Shown here: positions 40,701-49,392 of the stretch, piece after piece | Layout of the letters: every line of letters starts with the position of its first letter | How positions within the stretch are numbered: the first letter of the stretch is position 1 | Source of the DNA: Henricia sp. BOLD:AAB3569 | Taxonomy: Eukaryota; Echinodermata; Asteroidea; Spinulosida; Echinasteridae | Length of the DNA: 64,000 nt | Reading direction: 5' to 3' | Assembly (NCBI GenBank): GCA_037783545.1 | Contig: JBBELK010000454.1 | Coordinates: forward strand, 2,976,001 to 3,040,000 | Notes under the pieces: generated by a model | What the model saw: the letters and a program-made list of their open reading frames with translations, nothing else | What the model was told of the DNA's origin: nothing | Databases searched by the model: none | Program-made: the position numbers and the translations under genes

Positions 40701-43700
40701 ATACAGACAATCCATAGCAAATACAGGTCCTAGTCGGATCCATAACAGAATAACAAATATGTGCACACTTCCAAGCCAAAGTGCACACGACTGCCAAAAT
40801 TTCAAAAATACTCTGAGACATTGTTTCACACTGTAAAGTGTGTAAAGATTACTGGACGATTGATGAATTTTACTACCCAAGTACTCTTAAAGAAAGTACT
40901 CGCGATTACTCAAGTAGTCACGATTGGTTACTAAAATGTTTATCCATGTTGCTACATGTTTTATCCAAAGTAACGTGCAAAAGATGTGAACACAGATTTC
41001 TTCTGCAATTTACTTTTCTTCTGCTGCTCCATTTTTCGCACATTTTGAAGTGGAAGAACACGTGGAACTTTGACAAATACTGTATCATTATGTAATAACA
41101 ATCTCAGTATTGTGGATAAGGCTGTGCCTAACGAATCGAATATTCGAATATTCGGTCGTCCATCGAATATTCGAATAGCATTTTACCAAAATCAAATATT
41201 TTTTATGTGCTTTTATCACTCCAAACAAAACATGTTATTCAGCTAGGAAAAAGTAAAAAATCTTTTCCCTTTGCCGAAATGACTTCTTTTATGTCGTATT
41301 TGTTTCCAACCACAAGTCCAGTATACAAGGGCCTACAATAACTTCTGCAAAAACCTCTTCGGGCGAGAGACTGTTATGCAAGTTACAACATGAAGTCTAT
41401 AATTTGAGCACAAAATCAATTAATTTCACGGCAAACTTTTTTGTCAAAATCTTAGGAAAAAAACTTCATGCATCGAATATTGAATATTCGATCGAAAATG
41501 AAACTGATTTTTCGAATAGTAAATTATTCGAAAATGCAGAGGCCTTATTGTGGATCCAAGTTCCAACTAGGATGCATTCACATTGGGCATTTTTGCACGT
41601 AAATTTGACACATGTCGCTTTGAGAAAAAGCTATGTGGAGGGAATTTTGAGTGAAACAACGCACTAAACACCAAAGGTGCTTCTGTGGTTTTCAGTGCAG
41701 TTTCACTCCAAATCCTTTTTTCCCAAAGCAATGCATGTCATATTTACGCACGAAAAGGCCAAGTGTGAATCCACCCTTACTACCCTAACTGAGTAATCTC
41801 CCAGGTCTACAGTAAACTTATCTACTTGGACCCAGTACGTTTCAGTGAGGTTATGTTGACAAACTTGTCGCACAAAAGTTCAACACTCACCTTCGAGTTT
41901 GGAGTAGAGGAAATTACTAAGGATAGAGAAGACATTCTGCCGATCAGATTGAACCAAGGTCTGCACTTGCGCCTCCTTGAAGATGTGTAGACAGATCTTG
42001 GCTGCATCTCCGGGAGGCAAGGAGGTCAAAGTGCTCTACAAACAGAGACATACCATGTGTGAACATACGCAATATTTGGTATTACCATACCTCATACATA
42101 TTCATAAACGAAAGTCTCGTTCTCATTGGCACGTTCACTATCACCCGTCAGTGGTTGTTTTTGGTGTTTACTAGGGGTGACGGTAAAATCCGGAACGCCC
42201 GGAACGAAGTGTTTCCAAAGGTCGCAGACACCCCAAACGGCCGGAATCGGTCTCTACACGACCTAAGTATTCCACTGAACCCAAACAATCCGGGAAATTT
42301 TTCTCACAATTTCCGGGTGTTCCGGGCGGTTATGGAAAATCCTTTAAAATCCGTTGGATCCCGGATTTTTTGGGTTCAGTGGAATTCTTAGGTCGTGTAG
42401 AGACCGATCCCGACCGTTCGGGGTGTCTGCGACCTTTGGAAACACTCCGTTCCGGGCGTTCCGGGTGTTCCGGGCTGTGAGAAAAATTTCTTTAAAATCT
42501 GTTGGATCCCGGATGTTTTGGATTCAGTGGGATCCTTAGGTCGTGTAGAGACTGATTCCGGCTGTTCTTGGTGTCTCTAACCTTTGGAAAAACTTCGTTC
42601 CGGGCGTTCCGGATTTTACCGTTCCGGATTTTACAAAGTTCCGTTTACTAGCGCACAAATGCTCGGATCCACGGGCTAGTGTAGTAAACTATCCTTCAGC
42701 TCCCTGGGAAACAGTTTACTGTGCACGGGCTTTACAAAGTAAACCTTTCTCGGCTACCCGTACGGCCGGCCGTGAATAGATTACTACGCACACGTGCATA
42801 TAGCATGCAGAATATGCAACACATGAGCTGCACACGTACACGTACAATTTTAATCATCGTTTTCCTGTGCTCAGTGATTCTGAACTGTTAAAGGATATGT
42901 ATGAGGTGTGGTAAAATAAATATAACAGTTTATTTCGGGTGGCTAGTCGATATTAGCTCCCCTCGGTATTGGAAGTTGACAAACTTGGGAACTAAACTCC
43001 TCAAAACAAGTTCGGAAAGTCAAGTTTGACTGACGATTTCTCTCTTGTTACTAAATCATTTCCCTTAAATTTGGTATCATTGGAAAGCCCTGTTATTCCT
43101 CTTTACAGTGATGTGTCATTTGTTATGATTAATCAATTGGGGGATGTGCAGCACAGCTGAATACGGGGGCGGGTGTAAAGTGAAATGTCACCAAATGCAT
43201 TGCTATTGTCAAAAAGTGCATTGACACATTCCCATCCTCCAAGCAAAAGGGGAATGCACTCCGTGACAATAGCAGTGAATTTTCAGACATTTCACTTTCC
43301 ACCCACCCCTGTATTCCGCTATACTGCACATCCCCCAATTGATTAATCATAACAAATGACACATCACTGTAAAGAGGAATCACAGGGCTTTCCAATGATA
43401 CCAAATTCAAGGGAAAAGATTTAGTAACGAGAGAAATCGTCGGTCAAACTTGACTTTCTGAACTTTTTTTGTGGAGTTTAGTTTGTCAACTTCCAACACT
43501 GAAGTGAAAATGGACTGACCTGCCCTTTTCCTTTTTATTGGTATCTAGAAAATTTACCAAACACATGTATACTCTCCAACAAAAGAAACTGTGCATGGTA
43601 AAAATTACTGTATTTTTTCAAGAAGGTGGAAAATAAACACCAAATTCACAAACAATATTCTCTGACATTGTTAGAAAAAGGTTATGCACTCAAAACCTGC

Positions 43701-46417
43701 TCATGTCATAGTGCAGGACTTAGGCATGCCTGGGTGTTGATTTCACAATAGGGGTCCTACAGGTTGTTATGTAACAGAATTCCATAAAGTTCAGGTCTCG
43801 TTAGCAAGCCGTATAAAAGGACTACCCAAAAGTCAATATTCTCTTTCATGCACGTGTCATTGGCTCCATGAGGCGAAGATGCACAGCAGTGATTAATGCA
43901 CAAGGGGGACACACTCGATACTGACTTTGTGACTTCAATATTGGCAAGTCAGTTTTCAGCAACCTCTGAGAACACGAAGAACACATTTTGTACATTTCAA
44001 GTTCGGTTAACCATTTAAAAGATTTCATGGACTTTCATTAACAGTTTATTCCAGCGAGTTATCTGCCATGGCTGAAAAAATACAGCAATTTTTATCATGC
44101 ACAGTTTCTTTTGTTGGAGAGTATATTATGCAATCTTACCAGGGAAACAATTCCATAGATTGTGTGTTGTGTGATTGAGTGATGATCCTTCAGTCTGTCA
44201 CAGAAGAACGCCACGAGCAAAGAAGCTACAAAGCCAAATATAGTAAAGAAATGTCACAAGAGTAATTTTCTTTATGTAAGTCTTAGACCGGGGTCACACG
44301 AATTACGAGATTTCACTCTATCATAGTATTACTATAGTAGTATTACGAGATTTTGTCAGTGTGACCCCAAATCTATCATGATAGTATCATTTATATAGGT
44401 GAACGACGAGTATTCTCATCATCGAGTTGTTTTCTATTGTGATACTATCATGATAGATTGGCGTGTGACCGCTCTCGTCGTTTATTCTATTATGATCGTA
44501 TCATGATAGAGTAATTAAGAGATTTCACGTGTGACCCCGGCCTTAGATTTAATTCACATCAGATAAATTGCTTCGTTCGACGAAGATTTGACAGAGATGG
44601 CCCATGGCAACAAAAGACTAATGAAATTTTGAAGAAAAGTGTTTAAAGAACAGTTAATTTTGAGGTCGATTAAATTAGAAAAGACATTTTGAAATTTTGA
44701 TTAAACTTGTTTTTTTAAGAAAATGTGTTTCTTTTGTTTCTTTTGGGTAAATTACATGCCACTGCAAATTCACATCAAATACTGTATAGAAAGACCGTTA
44801 TTAACCAATGATGACACACCTCAGTACATCTGTGGAAATACTAAAAACATGTACAACTTAAAGACAGATTACATGATTGTAAAGAAATAATGTGGTGTTT
44901 GTTACCATTGCTATCAACACTTTTAGTCGGGTTTTTCTTGTCAACTTGTGAAGATGTATTGGGGCTTTAACAAAGAATGTTTTTCACGTGAGAGTAGTCC
45001 AAAGGATGGCCAAAAGTGTACTATCAACACTTTTAGTCGGGTTTTTCTTGTCAACTTGTGAAGATGTATTGGGGCTTTAACAAAGAATGTTTTTCACGTG
45101 AGAGTAGTCCAAGGGATGGCCAAAAGTGTGAAATACCAACCTTCCTCTGGTTTGAGTTTGTTCCTTGGTAATCGATGAAGAACCTCCGATAACAGAAGAG
45201 TTCCTCTGCCACGGATGTCATTCTCCTTGCTGGTGAGGAACGGTCTGCAATTTTAAAATTGTACACAATTTTATGGAAAAAAAATACTGCAATTTCTTTG
45301 GATGAAAACGAGGAATTTGGACCAAAATGTTCCTTGCTATAAGCAAAATGTTGTATTAACAGTGCTTATTTATACAAGGTACAACTCTGCTTACCCAAGC
45401 TTTTCAACGAGTTCCACAAGCTGAATAGTTCCATCATTTAGACCTGCATGTGGTTAAGATGAAAATAAACATGCAATACATAATGTACATTAACCACATA
45501 CATGTATCAAAGGGAAATAAAACCATTATAGGGCGCTTTCACATGGGGTCAAAATGTCACGACCCTCCCATGTTTGTCCTCCAGATGGGGAGTGCCACTT
45601 AATAGAGCCACTTGGGGAAATGCGCCCGGCAGCTCACAGAAGAGCATGGGAGATGTTCAGTGACCCGTGACAGCTGAGAAACCGCTGTATAAGGAGACCA
45701 TTTGAGTCTGCATAGAAAAATGGAGTGCACTTTACAGTCACTTTGCCCCATTTCCACTTTGCCCCATTTAATAATAATAATAATAACAATACAGGTTTAT
45801 ATTTAAAAAGTGCACATTCTAATACAAATAATTACTCATTGCCCCATTTCCATTGCCCCATTTCTACGGAAAGAATTGAGAAGTTGAACAAGGCTTTCTA
45901 AAACAATTTATTGGTATGAATTTCATTTACTGGTCACCACTGTGGCACCGTGTGTTAAGTCTATGGAACAGGGCAGAAAAAGTTTAAGAATTTTCAAGGA
46001 AATTGTTGAGTGTTTTTCACTCCTAAAATCACTTCCCTTTAAAATATGTACACGTTTTGGTGATTATTAAGTCATAAGGAAAATAAGTAACGACCAGTAA
46101 ACGAAATCCTTTCCCTTTTATTTTACCATGGGACGAAATGACAATGGGGCGAAGTGACAATGGGGCGAAGTGACAATGGGGCGAACTGATATGCCGTGGC
46201 TGTGGGGCGAGGTGACCGATATCAGAGGCACTCAGAATTAGCCCATAAACACAAGATCGTCTGCTTTGTAAGGTCTATGCTGACACACATTGAAAGACAA
46301 ACCTTGGTTTTTATTAAGACATCATAACAAAATACCTTTTGCAACAGCTACAAGTCCAGTTTCTTGATTTCCGCTGATGAACTTCTCCAAACTCTCGTTC
46401 AACGTGGGCGCAGCCAT
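28797..46417 (-). CDS. MMS19: MMS19, cytosolic iron-sulfur targeting factor, 22 exons, 1032 aa
   Basis: MMS19 is the HEAT-repeat scaffold that, with CIAO1 and CIAO2B, hands Fe-S clusters to DNA repair and replication enzymes such as XPD, FANCJ, RTEL1 and polymerases. Minus-strand coding exons: 46,417-46,336; 45,443-45,395; 45,244-45,141; 44,225-44,140; 42,035-41,891; 40,685-40,560; 40,188-40,040; 39,281-39,129; 38,381-38,243; 38,035-37,881; 37,708-37,425; 37,199-37,102; 36,058-35,900; 35,273-35,015; 34,333-34,219; 33,842-33,644; 33,013-32,901; 31,748-31,505; 30,925-30,675; 29,680-29,621; 29,102-29,002; 28,824-28,797. All junctions are GT/AG and the joined frame is open. Family signatures: GFIQAMEGEKDPRN (167-180), VTSCYFPIDF (207-216), VKLMYRQRLF, and LDDKKRRVR near the C-terminus. 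Human MMS19 is 1030 aa. Both the N-terminal domain (about 45-300) and the C-terminal HEAT domain are complete. The start context AAGATGG is strong. No breaks were seen. Confidence 0.97.
29222..29545 (+). mobile_element. SINE family A, copy 2, MMS19 intron 20
   Basis: A tRNA-derived head (GTTGCGGGTTCGATACCC as B box, about 29,287) is followed by the family core GAGCAAGGCACTTAACC, TAACGCACTTAAAATATCCC and GGGGATTCCCCGGTGTCTCT. Confidence 0.8.
29757..30135 (-). pseudogene. Mariner-type transposase C-terminal remnant, MMS19 intron 19
   Basis: On the minus strand one frame reads CGFELLPHA, and after a one-base shift another reads PDLAPSDFYLFPKLKSHLRG followed by DWIAMLEHR, an in-frame TGA, then TKCIEVGGDYVE. 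These are the C-terminal blocks of Tc1/mariner transposases around the final catalytic D. Another stop interrupts the 5' side near 30,098. It is a 3' fragment with a frameshift and stops, so it is dead. Confidence 0.85.
30370..30655 (+). mobile_element. MITE family B, copy 1, MMS19 intron 19 edge
   Basis: It shares GATAAACTGCCTTGTA, TTTCAGCCACATAGATGCAG and CTTGTCAACTCGTGAAGTAA with copies at 34,400, 40,226, 44,885, 48,723 and 52,354. It ends about 20 bp from the donor site of MMS19 exon 19. Confidence 0.75.
31085..31372 (+). mobile_element. MITE family F, truncated copy 1
   Basis: It begins TGCATAGTTCCGACCTGT and matches the reverse complement of 31,951-32,377. Shared blocks include GGTGAATTTTTGGTTTCA and GACATCCCTGCATTACTGG. 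One half is missing. Confidence 0.75.
31951..32377 (-). mobile_element. MITE family F, copy 2, MMS19 intron 17
   Basis: GCATAGTTCCGA at one end is inverted as TCGGAACTATC at the other. The interior matches 31,085-31,372 and 39,384-39,835. Confidence 0.8.
32395..32790 (+). mobile_element. Repeat family G, copy 1, MMS19 intron 17
   Basis: Blocks AAATGGAGCTGCAGTT, TTTATGCCATTCT and TAGTCTGGTCAAGT are shared with 47,885-48,240. The two ends (GCTAATTTGC near both sides) are inverted. Non-coding. Confidence 0.75.
33075..33450. repeat. CAAGTCAAGT minisatellite-bearing element, MMS19 intron 16
   Basis: Blocks of CAAGTCAAGT with spacer CCTTCGAGTCCCAAGTC occur near 33,107-33,180 and 33,305-33,395. 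Outer ends GGTTGTAACAAGTC and GACTTGAGTC..TTTACAACAC are roughly inverted. The long open frame here is only the repeat. Confidence 0.65.
34400..34990 (-). mobile_element. MITE family B, copy 2, split by a nested insertion
   Basis: On the minus strand the family B sequence runs from about 34,990 to 34,887, is interrupted, and resumes at 34,500 down to 34,400. The break falls at the GCAG/CTGC site corresponding to the ATAGATGCAGTAAT region of intact copies. Confidence 0.8.
34501..34886. mobile_element. 386-bp element nested in MITE B
   Basis: The ends GAGCGTGA and TCACGCTC are inverted. TGCA flanks both sides (34,497-34,500 and 34,887-34,890), a 4-bp target duplication. Removing it would leave a continuous family B copy, which fixes the insertion boundaries. 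Confidence 0.8.
35324..35464. mobile_element. Palindromic MITE, MMS19 intron 13
   Basis: TTAAAGGCACAGGCTCACC and GAGCCTCTGCCTTTAA are inverted ends. Inner arms GCGTGCCAAATTCGTGCCAC and GTGGCACGAATTTGGCGCG pair over a short AGCTCCA/TGGAGCT centre. Confidence 0.85.
35505..35780 (+). mobile_element. SINE family A, copy 3, MMS19 intron 13
   Basis: It shows GTTGCGTGTTCGACAG (B-box-like), GAGCAAGGCACTTAACG, GGGATGTAAAGCCATTGGCC, TGTGTAACGCACTTAAAAGA and GGGGATTCCCCGGTGTCTCT. Confidence 0.8.
36215..36588. mobile_element. MITE family J, MMS19 intron 12
   Basis: ATTAAAGGAGTGTGACCAGA and TCTGGTCATGCTCCTTTAAT are inverted ends. Diverged internal fragments (GATATCGTCGAAAA-like, TCATTACCA-like) reappear at about 38,075-38,190 and 58,840-58,985. 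Confidence 0.8.
36679..36920. mobile_element. Foldback element with two divergent tRNA-like heads, copy 2, MMS19 intron 12
   Basis: On the plus side GCTGAGCTGGTAGAGCATCT and GGTCTTGGGTTCAAATCCCA form A- and B-box blocks (about 36,830-36,895). A decayed inverted partner (GAAGTCGAACCAGAGACC, 36,714-36,731, and GGTAGATGCTTTTCCAGC) lies at about 36,710-36,770. The outer GGATGAGAGAAAAATC matches copy 1. Confidence 0.65.
37235..37380 (-). mobile_element. tRNA-related repeat family M, copy 1, MMS19 intron 11
   Basis: CGTGGGTTCGATTCCCACC at 37,270 is a perfect T-arm-like hairpin. The neighbouring CGAGCACGCTATGAAG and AACAAACCCTAATTAA match 49,575-49,725 in reverse. Confidence 0.65.
38600..39000. repeat. 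Degenerate tandem repeat, MMS19 intron 8
   Basis: A loose unit of about 40 bp recurs, built from GGATTTTTNAANNTT, GGATTTTGGANGATT and GAGGCTTATTGGATTT. The copies are highly diverged. No function is suggested. Confidence 0.6.
39384..39835 (+). mobile_element. MITE family F, copy 3, MMS19 intron 7
   Basis: GTGCATAATTCCGAC and CGGAACTACGCATTA are inverted ends, and the interior matches the family F copies near 31-32 kb (TTCGCTGTTCAAAGGTA, GACATCCCTGTATTACTGG). Confidence 0.8.
40226..40525 (-). mobile_element. MITE family B, copy 3, MMS19 intron 6
   Basis: On the minus strand it carries GATAAACTGCCTTTTAG, TTTCAGCTACATAGCTGCAG and GAAAAATCCATGC. It contains a partial internal repetition of the GGATTTTTTCAGGTTTTCT block at its low-coordinate end. 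Confidence 0.7.
41117..41552. mobile_element. Inverted-repeat element with TCGAATATTCGAATATTCG ends, MMS19 intron 5
   Basis: ATAAGGCTGTGCC and GAGGCCTTAT are weakly inverted, and clusters of ATCGAATATTCGAAT lie just inside both ends (41,135-41,180 and 41,473-41,535). Non-coding. Confidence 0.55.
42182..42634. mobile_element. Three-block foldback element, MMS19 intron 4
   Basis: The ends are GGTAAAATCCGGAACGCCC and GGGCGTTCCGGATTTTACC. One block (CGACCTAAGTATTCCACTGA, 42,259 onward) is inverted relative to two later direct copies (TTCTTAGGTCGTGTAGAGAC near 42,385; CCTTAGGTCGTGTAGAGAC near 42,533). The pattern is A', A, A. Confidence 0.8.
42970..43495. mobile_element. Large hairpin (about 250-bp arms), MMS19 intron 4
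   Basis: GGAAGTTGACAAAC at the left end is mirrored by GTTTGTCAACTTCC at the right. Inner blocks such as GATTAATCAATTGGGGGATG and CATCCCCCAATTGATTAATC, and TTACAGTGATGTGTCATTTG and its complement, pair over most of the length. The two arms are strongly similar, so this is one foldback unit. Confidence 0.85.
44286..44542. mobile_element. PIF/Harbinger-like MITE family E, copy 1, MMS19 intron 3
   Basis: GACCGGGGTCACACG and CGTGTGACCCCGGCC are inverted ends, each flanked by TTA (44,283-44,285 and 44,543-44,545). A 3-bp TTA/TWA duplication is the PIF/Harbinger habit. The interior is rich in ATCATGATAG palindromes. Confidence 0.8.
44885..45130 (+). repeat. MITE B fragment with 110-bp tandem duplication, next to MMS19 exon 3
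   Basis: A family B fragment (TTGTTACCATTGCTATCAAC, CTTGTCAACTTGTGAAG) starts the unit. The unit beginning CTATCAACACTTTTAGTCGG is at 44,911 and again at 45,021, almost identical. The second copy ends about 10 bp from the exon 3 donor at 45,140. Confidence 0.85.
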
Positions 46418-46874
46418 CTTGAATTTCTGCCTCGTCCACTGTCTCATTACAATTTTAGTATTACATAATAATTTGTATTCAATAAAATTACAAACAAATG
46501 TAACATATAAAAATACTTTGATAGTATCTATTATATTTTTTATTAATATAAATATATGTTAGCAGAGGAAATACAATAACTAAATTAATATGAAACAAAT
46601 AAAAAATTAATCGGGTGCCCAGTCTCAACCTTACAATTATCTATTAAATGCATACATTTGGTGAGAACCAATATCGCACGTCACCAGACTACCATATGAC
46701 AAGTGTACTTTGTGTTATGTTTGCTATTTCGTCTTCTTGTCTGTCAACGTCAAGCACCAAACAAGTGTTGCTACCGCTGGGAGTTCTTACGTTTCCGGTT
46801 TTTTGAGGGGTTTAAAAAGCAACAAAATCCTGAGGGAGTTGTGGTCGGTCGAGTCCCATGAGGGCCGCCCGAGG
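46418..46874. promoter_or_regulatory. Probable bidirectional promoter between MMS19 and UBTD
   Basis: The two start codons face away from each other across 457 bp, so transcription starts and both 5' UTRs must lie here or in unannotated upstream exons. An ETS-like ACCGGAAACGT (complement of ACGTTTCCGGT, 46,789-46,799) sits on the UBTD side. The MMS19 side is AT-rich. No TATA box is obvious. Shared head-to-head promoters are common for housekeeping genes; the sharing itself is inferred. Confidence 0.6.
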
Positions 46875-49392
46875 ATGGGTGGTTGTTGGAGTGCTGGACA
46901 CGATAGGGCCAGCGTGCGGGGCGATTCGACAGATGGCGGAACTGGCTCAAGTGAGACAACAATCTTGCCTTGGGCTTGGCGCAAAATTTATGATGGAAAT
47001 CATGGCGCTTTTTAGCAGAAAAATTTCATTCAGCCACCCAGTAGTTGACCTTTTCTTCCATGACTTCAGATATTATGTACAAAACATGAATTTGGCTAAA
47101 AATGGGTGTGGGTGAAAAACGGACCCTCCGGATCCTTCCAGATCTTCCGGATCTTTTTCAAAAATGGCTATTTAATGAACAGAAAGTGCCTAGTTTGACT
47201 TCTTAATACGCTTCCATACCTTTTACCGCCATGTACAGGCCTTATTTTTAAAGATCCGGCGTGGAAAAAAAACAATTTCTTTTTTCTTAGTGCCCTGCAC
47301 TTCCTACGCCTATTTCTTCGAAAATTTCACTTTGTGGATAGTCGATGTGGTGTATGATTACAAATTGGTGCAATACATGGTGGTAAAAGGTATAAAGCTT
47401 ATTTTGAAGTCAAACTAGGTACTTTCTGTTCGTTAAATATCAATTTTTAACAAAGATCCGGAGGGTCTGACGTTCACAGACTGCCGCTAAAAATGTCCAA
47501 GTTTTTCCACGTAAAATGTTCACATTTTTTAACTGATAAATTTTGCATTTTTCTATCACTGTCAGATAAGCAGCCAATTTCACAAAAAAGTGTGTAGCTT
47601 GCGCAACTTTTGAAAATAGCATAGCCCCATAGCTTGCTCGAAATTAGTGCAGGAATGTTGCGCAACTTACGCAATAAAAAGTAAGGTTTTGTGAAATCGG
47701 TTCCTGCACTTTTGAATGTCGTGAAAATTGGCTTGTTGTTTAGTGGCGATCGAGTAGCTTACAGGGGGTTAACACTGGGGAATCCTCCAGAAGATGCAAG
47801 ACGAACGACATGAGGTTTCGCTTTGAATTCTGGGAACACAGGTCAAATGTTGTTGCCAGGCGGGACTTTTGTCCGGTTTGTAAGTGCAACGTCACATGCG
47901 GCATGTGCACCTTTGGGTAATGGCTGGCACCCCCAATTCTTTGCTTTCAAATGGAGCTGCAGTTAAAAAGTCACATACTACACTCTTGTTGCTACGTGGT
48001 GCACACCATTGCTTACATGTAGTAACAAACATTATGGTTGCTTTATGCCATTCTCTCCTACGGTGAACACGGTATTGATTCTGTGCTTCACACCTGCCGC
48101 GTGCACCACATAGCAACCAAAATTTAGTCTGGTCAAGTGGATACCAAGTGTGCATGTGAAAGAAAGTACGTCAATACACCAGATGCTACATGTATTCATG
48201 CAAATCACGCAAAAGGCCAATTCAAACACAACCTTATATTTGTGATGCATTTTACAATTCAGTGCCGCTCGGTCGCAACCAGCCACTTAAACCGGAAAGC
48301 CCTAAATGGAAGAGTGACGTCCCACTGACGGACGGACAACTCCGGAGCAAACGAGATGAGTTTTGGGAGACGGCACCAGCCTATGAGGGCAGGAGGGAGA
48401 TCTGGGATGCCTTAAAAGGTGCAGCGCAGGCCATGGAGTCGGGAGACCATACCTTAGCACAAGCCATCATTGACGGTGCTAATATAACCTGTCCAAATGG
48501 TAAGAGTTTTGTTGTTTTTTAATGAATTTATGGAAGTTCAATGTAGCCCGTAAGCTGAATTGCATGAAGATTTTGTCTTTCACTTAAACATCGAGATACA
48601 TAGGTGTGTGGCACCATTGGCAGCCGACAGTCCGAGACACTGGGGAATCCTCTTGCCCTTGACAAAAGATGCTTTGGGATCTTTTACGTGTGTGACACAA
48701 TACTCTGGACCAATGACTTTACATGTTGATAAACTGCCTTGTAGAAATTTCAGCCACATAGATGCAGTAATGCTTCAGAAAACCTGAAAAATCTATGGAT
48801 AGTTTTTGTGTTGAATGAATGATTAAAAAAAAGCACCTTCAGTTGGCAATTTCTCCCACAAAGGTACCATTTTACATGGAGAAAAAAAATCATGTTGTGT
48901 TGAGTCAGATTTTGTCTTGTCAACTCGTGAAGTAAAATTTTGGATAACTGTAAATGTTGTATTGGGGGCTTGAAACAATATTTGTTTATTGTTCTATGAC
49001 CAGGAATGCTAACAGACTGCTATGATGAACTGGGAAACCGCTACGTACTTCCCGTGTACTGTCTAAATCAGCCTGTTAACATGGTTGAGGCTGAAAGCGA
49101 GTCTGACTTGACCCAGGATGAAACCCAGCCCATGGGCGGTGTCGAAACCACGATCAAGCTACGCGTCTCCACAGGAAAGGACGTTAAAATGACGGTGCGT
49201 TCCACGGAGACTGTGCATCAGGTCAAAAAGCGTTTGAACACGCAGTTGGGGCTGGACCCTTCGGGTCAGAGGTGGTACTTTTCCGGAAAACTTCTGACGG
49301 ACAAAATCAAAATGGAGGAGATTAAGATTCCGAAAGGTTACGTCATTCAGGTAATTGTGTCGGACACTAGTCCCACGCCGGTCGACGGATGA
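46875..49392 (+). CDS. UBTD2: Ubiquitin domain-containing protein UBTD1/2 (DC-UbP), 3 exons, 233 aa
   Basis: The exons are 46,875-46,950, 48,263-48,499 and 49,004-49,392; GT-AG junctions keep frame. The protein starts MGGC, giving a possible N-myristoylation site with a nearby Cys for palmitoylation. It has the N-terminal ubiquitin-binding domain (about 33-145, with [31 protein letters not shown] and CYDELGNRY) and a C-terminal ubiquitin-like fold (about 153-222, [13 protein letters not shown] to VIQVIV). No Gly-Gly end is present, so it is not a conjugated modifier. Human UBTD2 is 234 aa. The family is thought to scaffold E2/E3 and deubiquitinase interactions. The frame stays open upstream to an ATG at 46,710, but the MGGC start matches vertebrate family members. 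One invertebrate gene probably represents both UBTD1 and UBTD2. Confidence 0.95.
47121..47469. mobile_element. Foldback MITE in UBTD intron 1
   Basis: GGACCCTCCGGATC and GATCCGGAGGGTCT are inverted ends. Inner blocks AACAGAAAGTGCCTAGTTTG and CAAACTAGGTACTTTCTGTT also pair. Confidence 0.85.
47885..48240 (+). mobile_element. Repeat family G, copy 2, UBTD intron 1
   Basis: It matches 32,395-32,790 (AAATGGAGCTGCAGTT, ATGCCATTCTCTCCTACGGT, TTTAGTCTGGTCAAGT). It ends about 20 bp before UBTD exon 2 and lies immediately next to its acceptor tract. Confidence 0.75.
48601..48722 (-). mobile_element. SINE family A fragment, UBTD intron 2
   Basis: On the minus strand GGATTCCCCAGTGTCTCGGAC and TGTCGGCTGCCAATGGTGCC match the SINE A 3' half. 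It abuts a family B copy. Confidence 0.7.
48723..48975 (+). mobile_element. MITE family B, copy 4, UBTD intron 2
   Basis: GATAAACTGCCTTGTAGAAA, TTCAGCCACATAGATGCAG, TTGGCAATTTCTCCCACAAA and CTTGTCAACTCGTGAAG are all present in family order. It ends near the UBTD exon 3 acceptor. Confidence 0.8.

Noticed and set aside
46710..46874. N-terminal extension of UBTD from an upstream in-frame ATG
   Set aside because: The MGGC start matches known UBTD2 N-termini and would allow myristoylation; the extension has no family counterpart.
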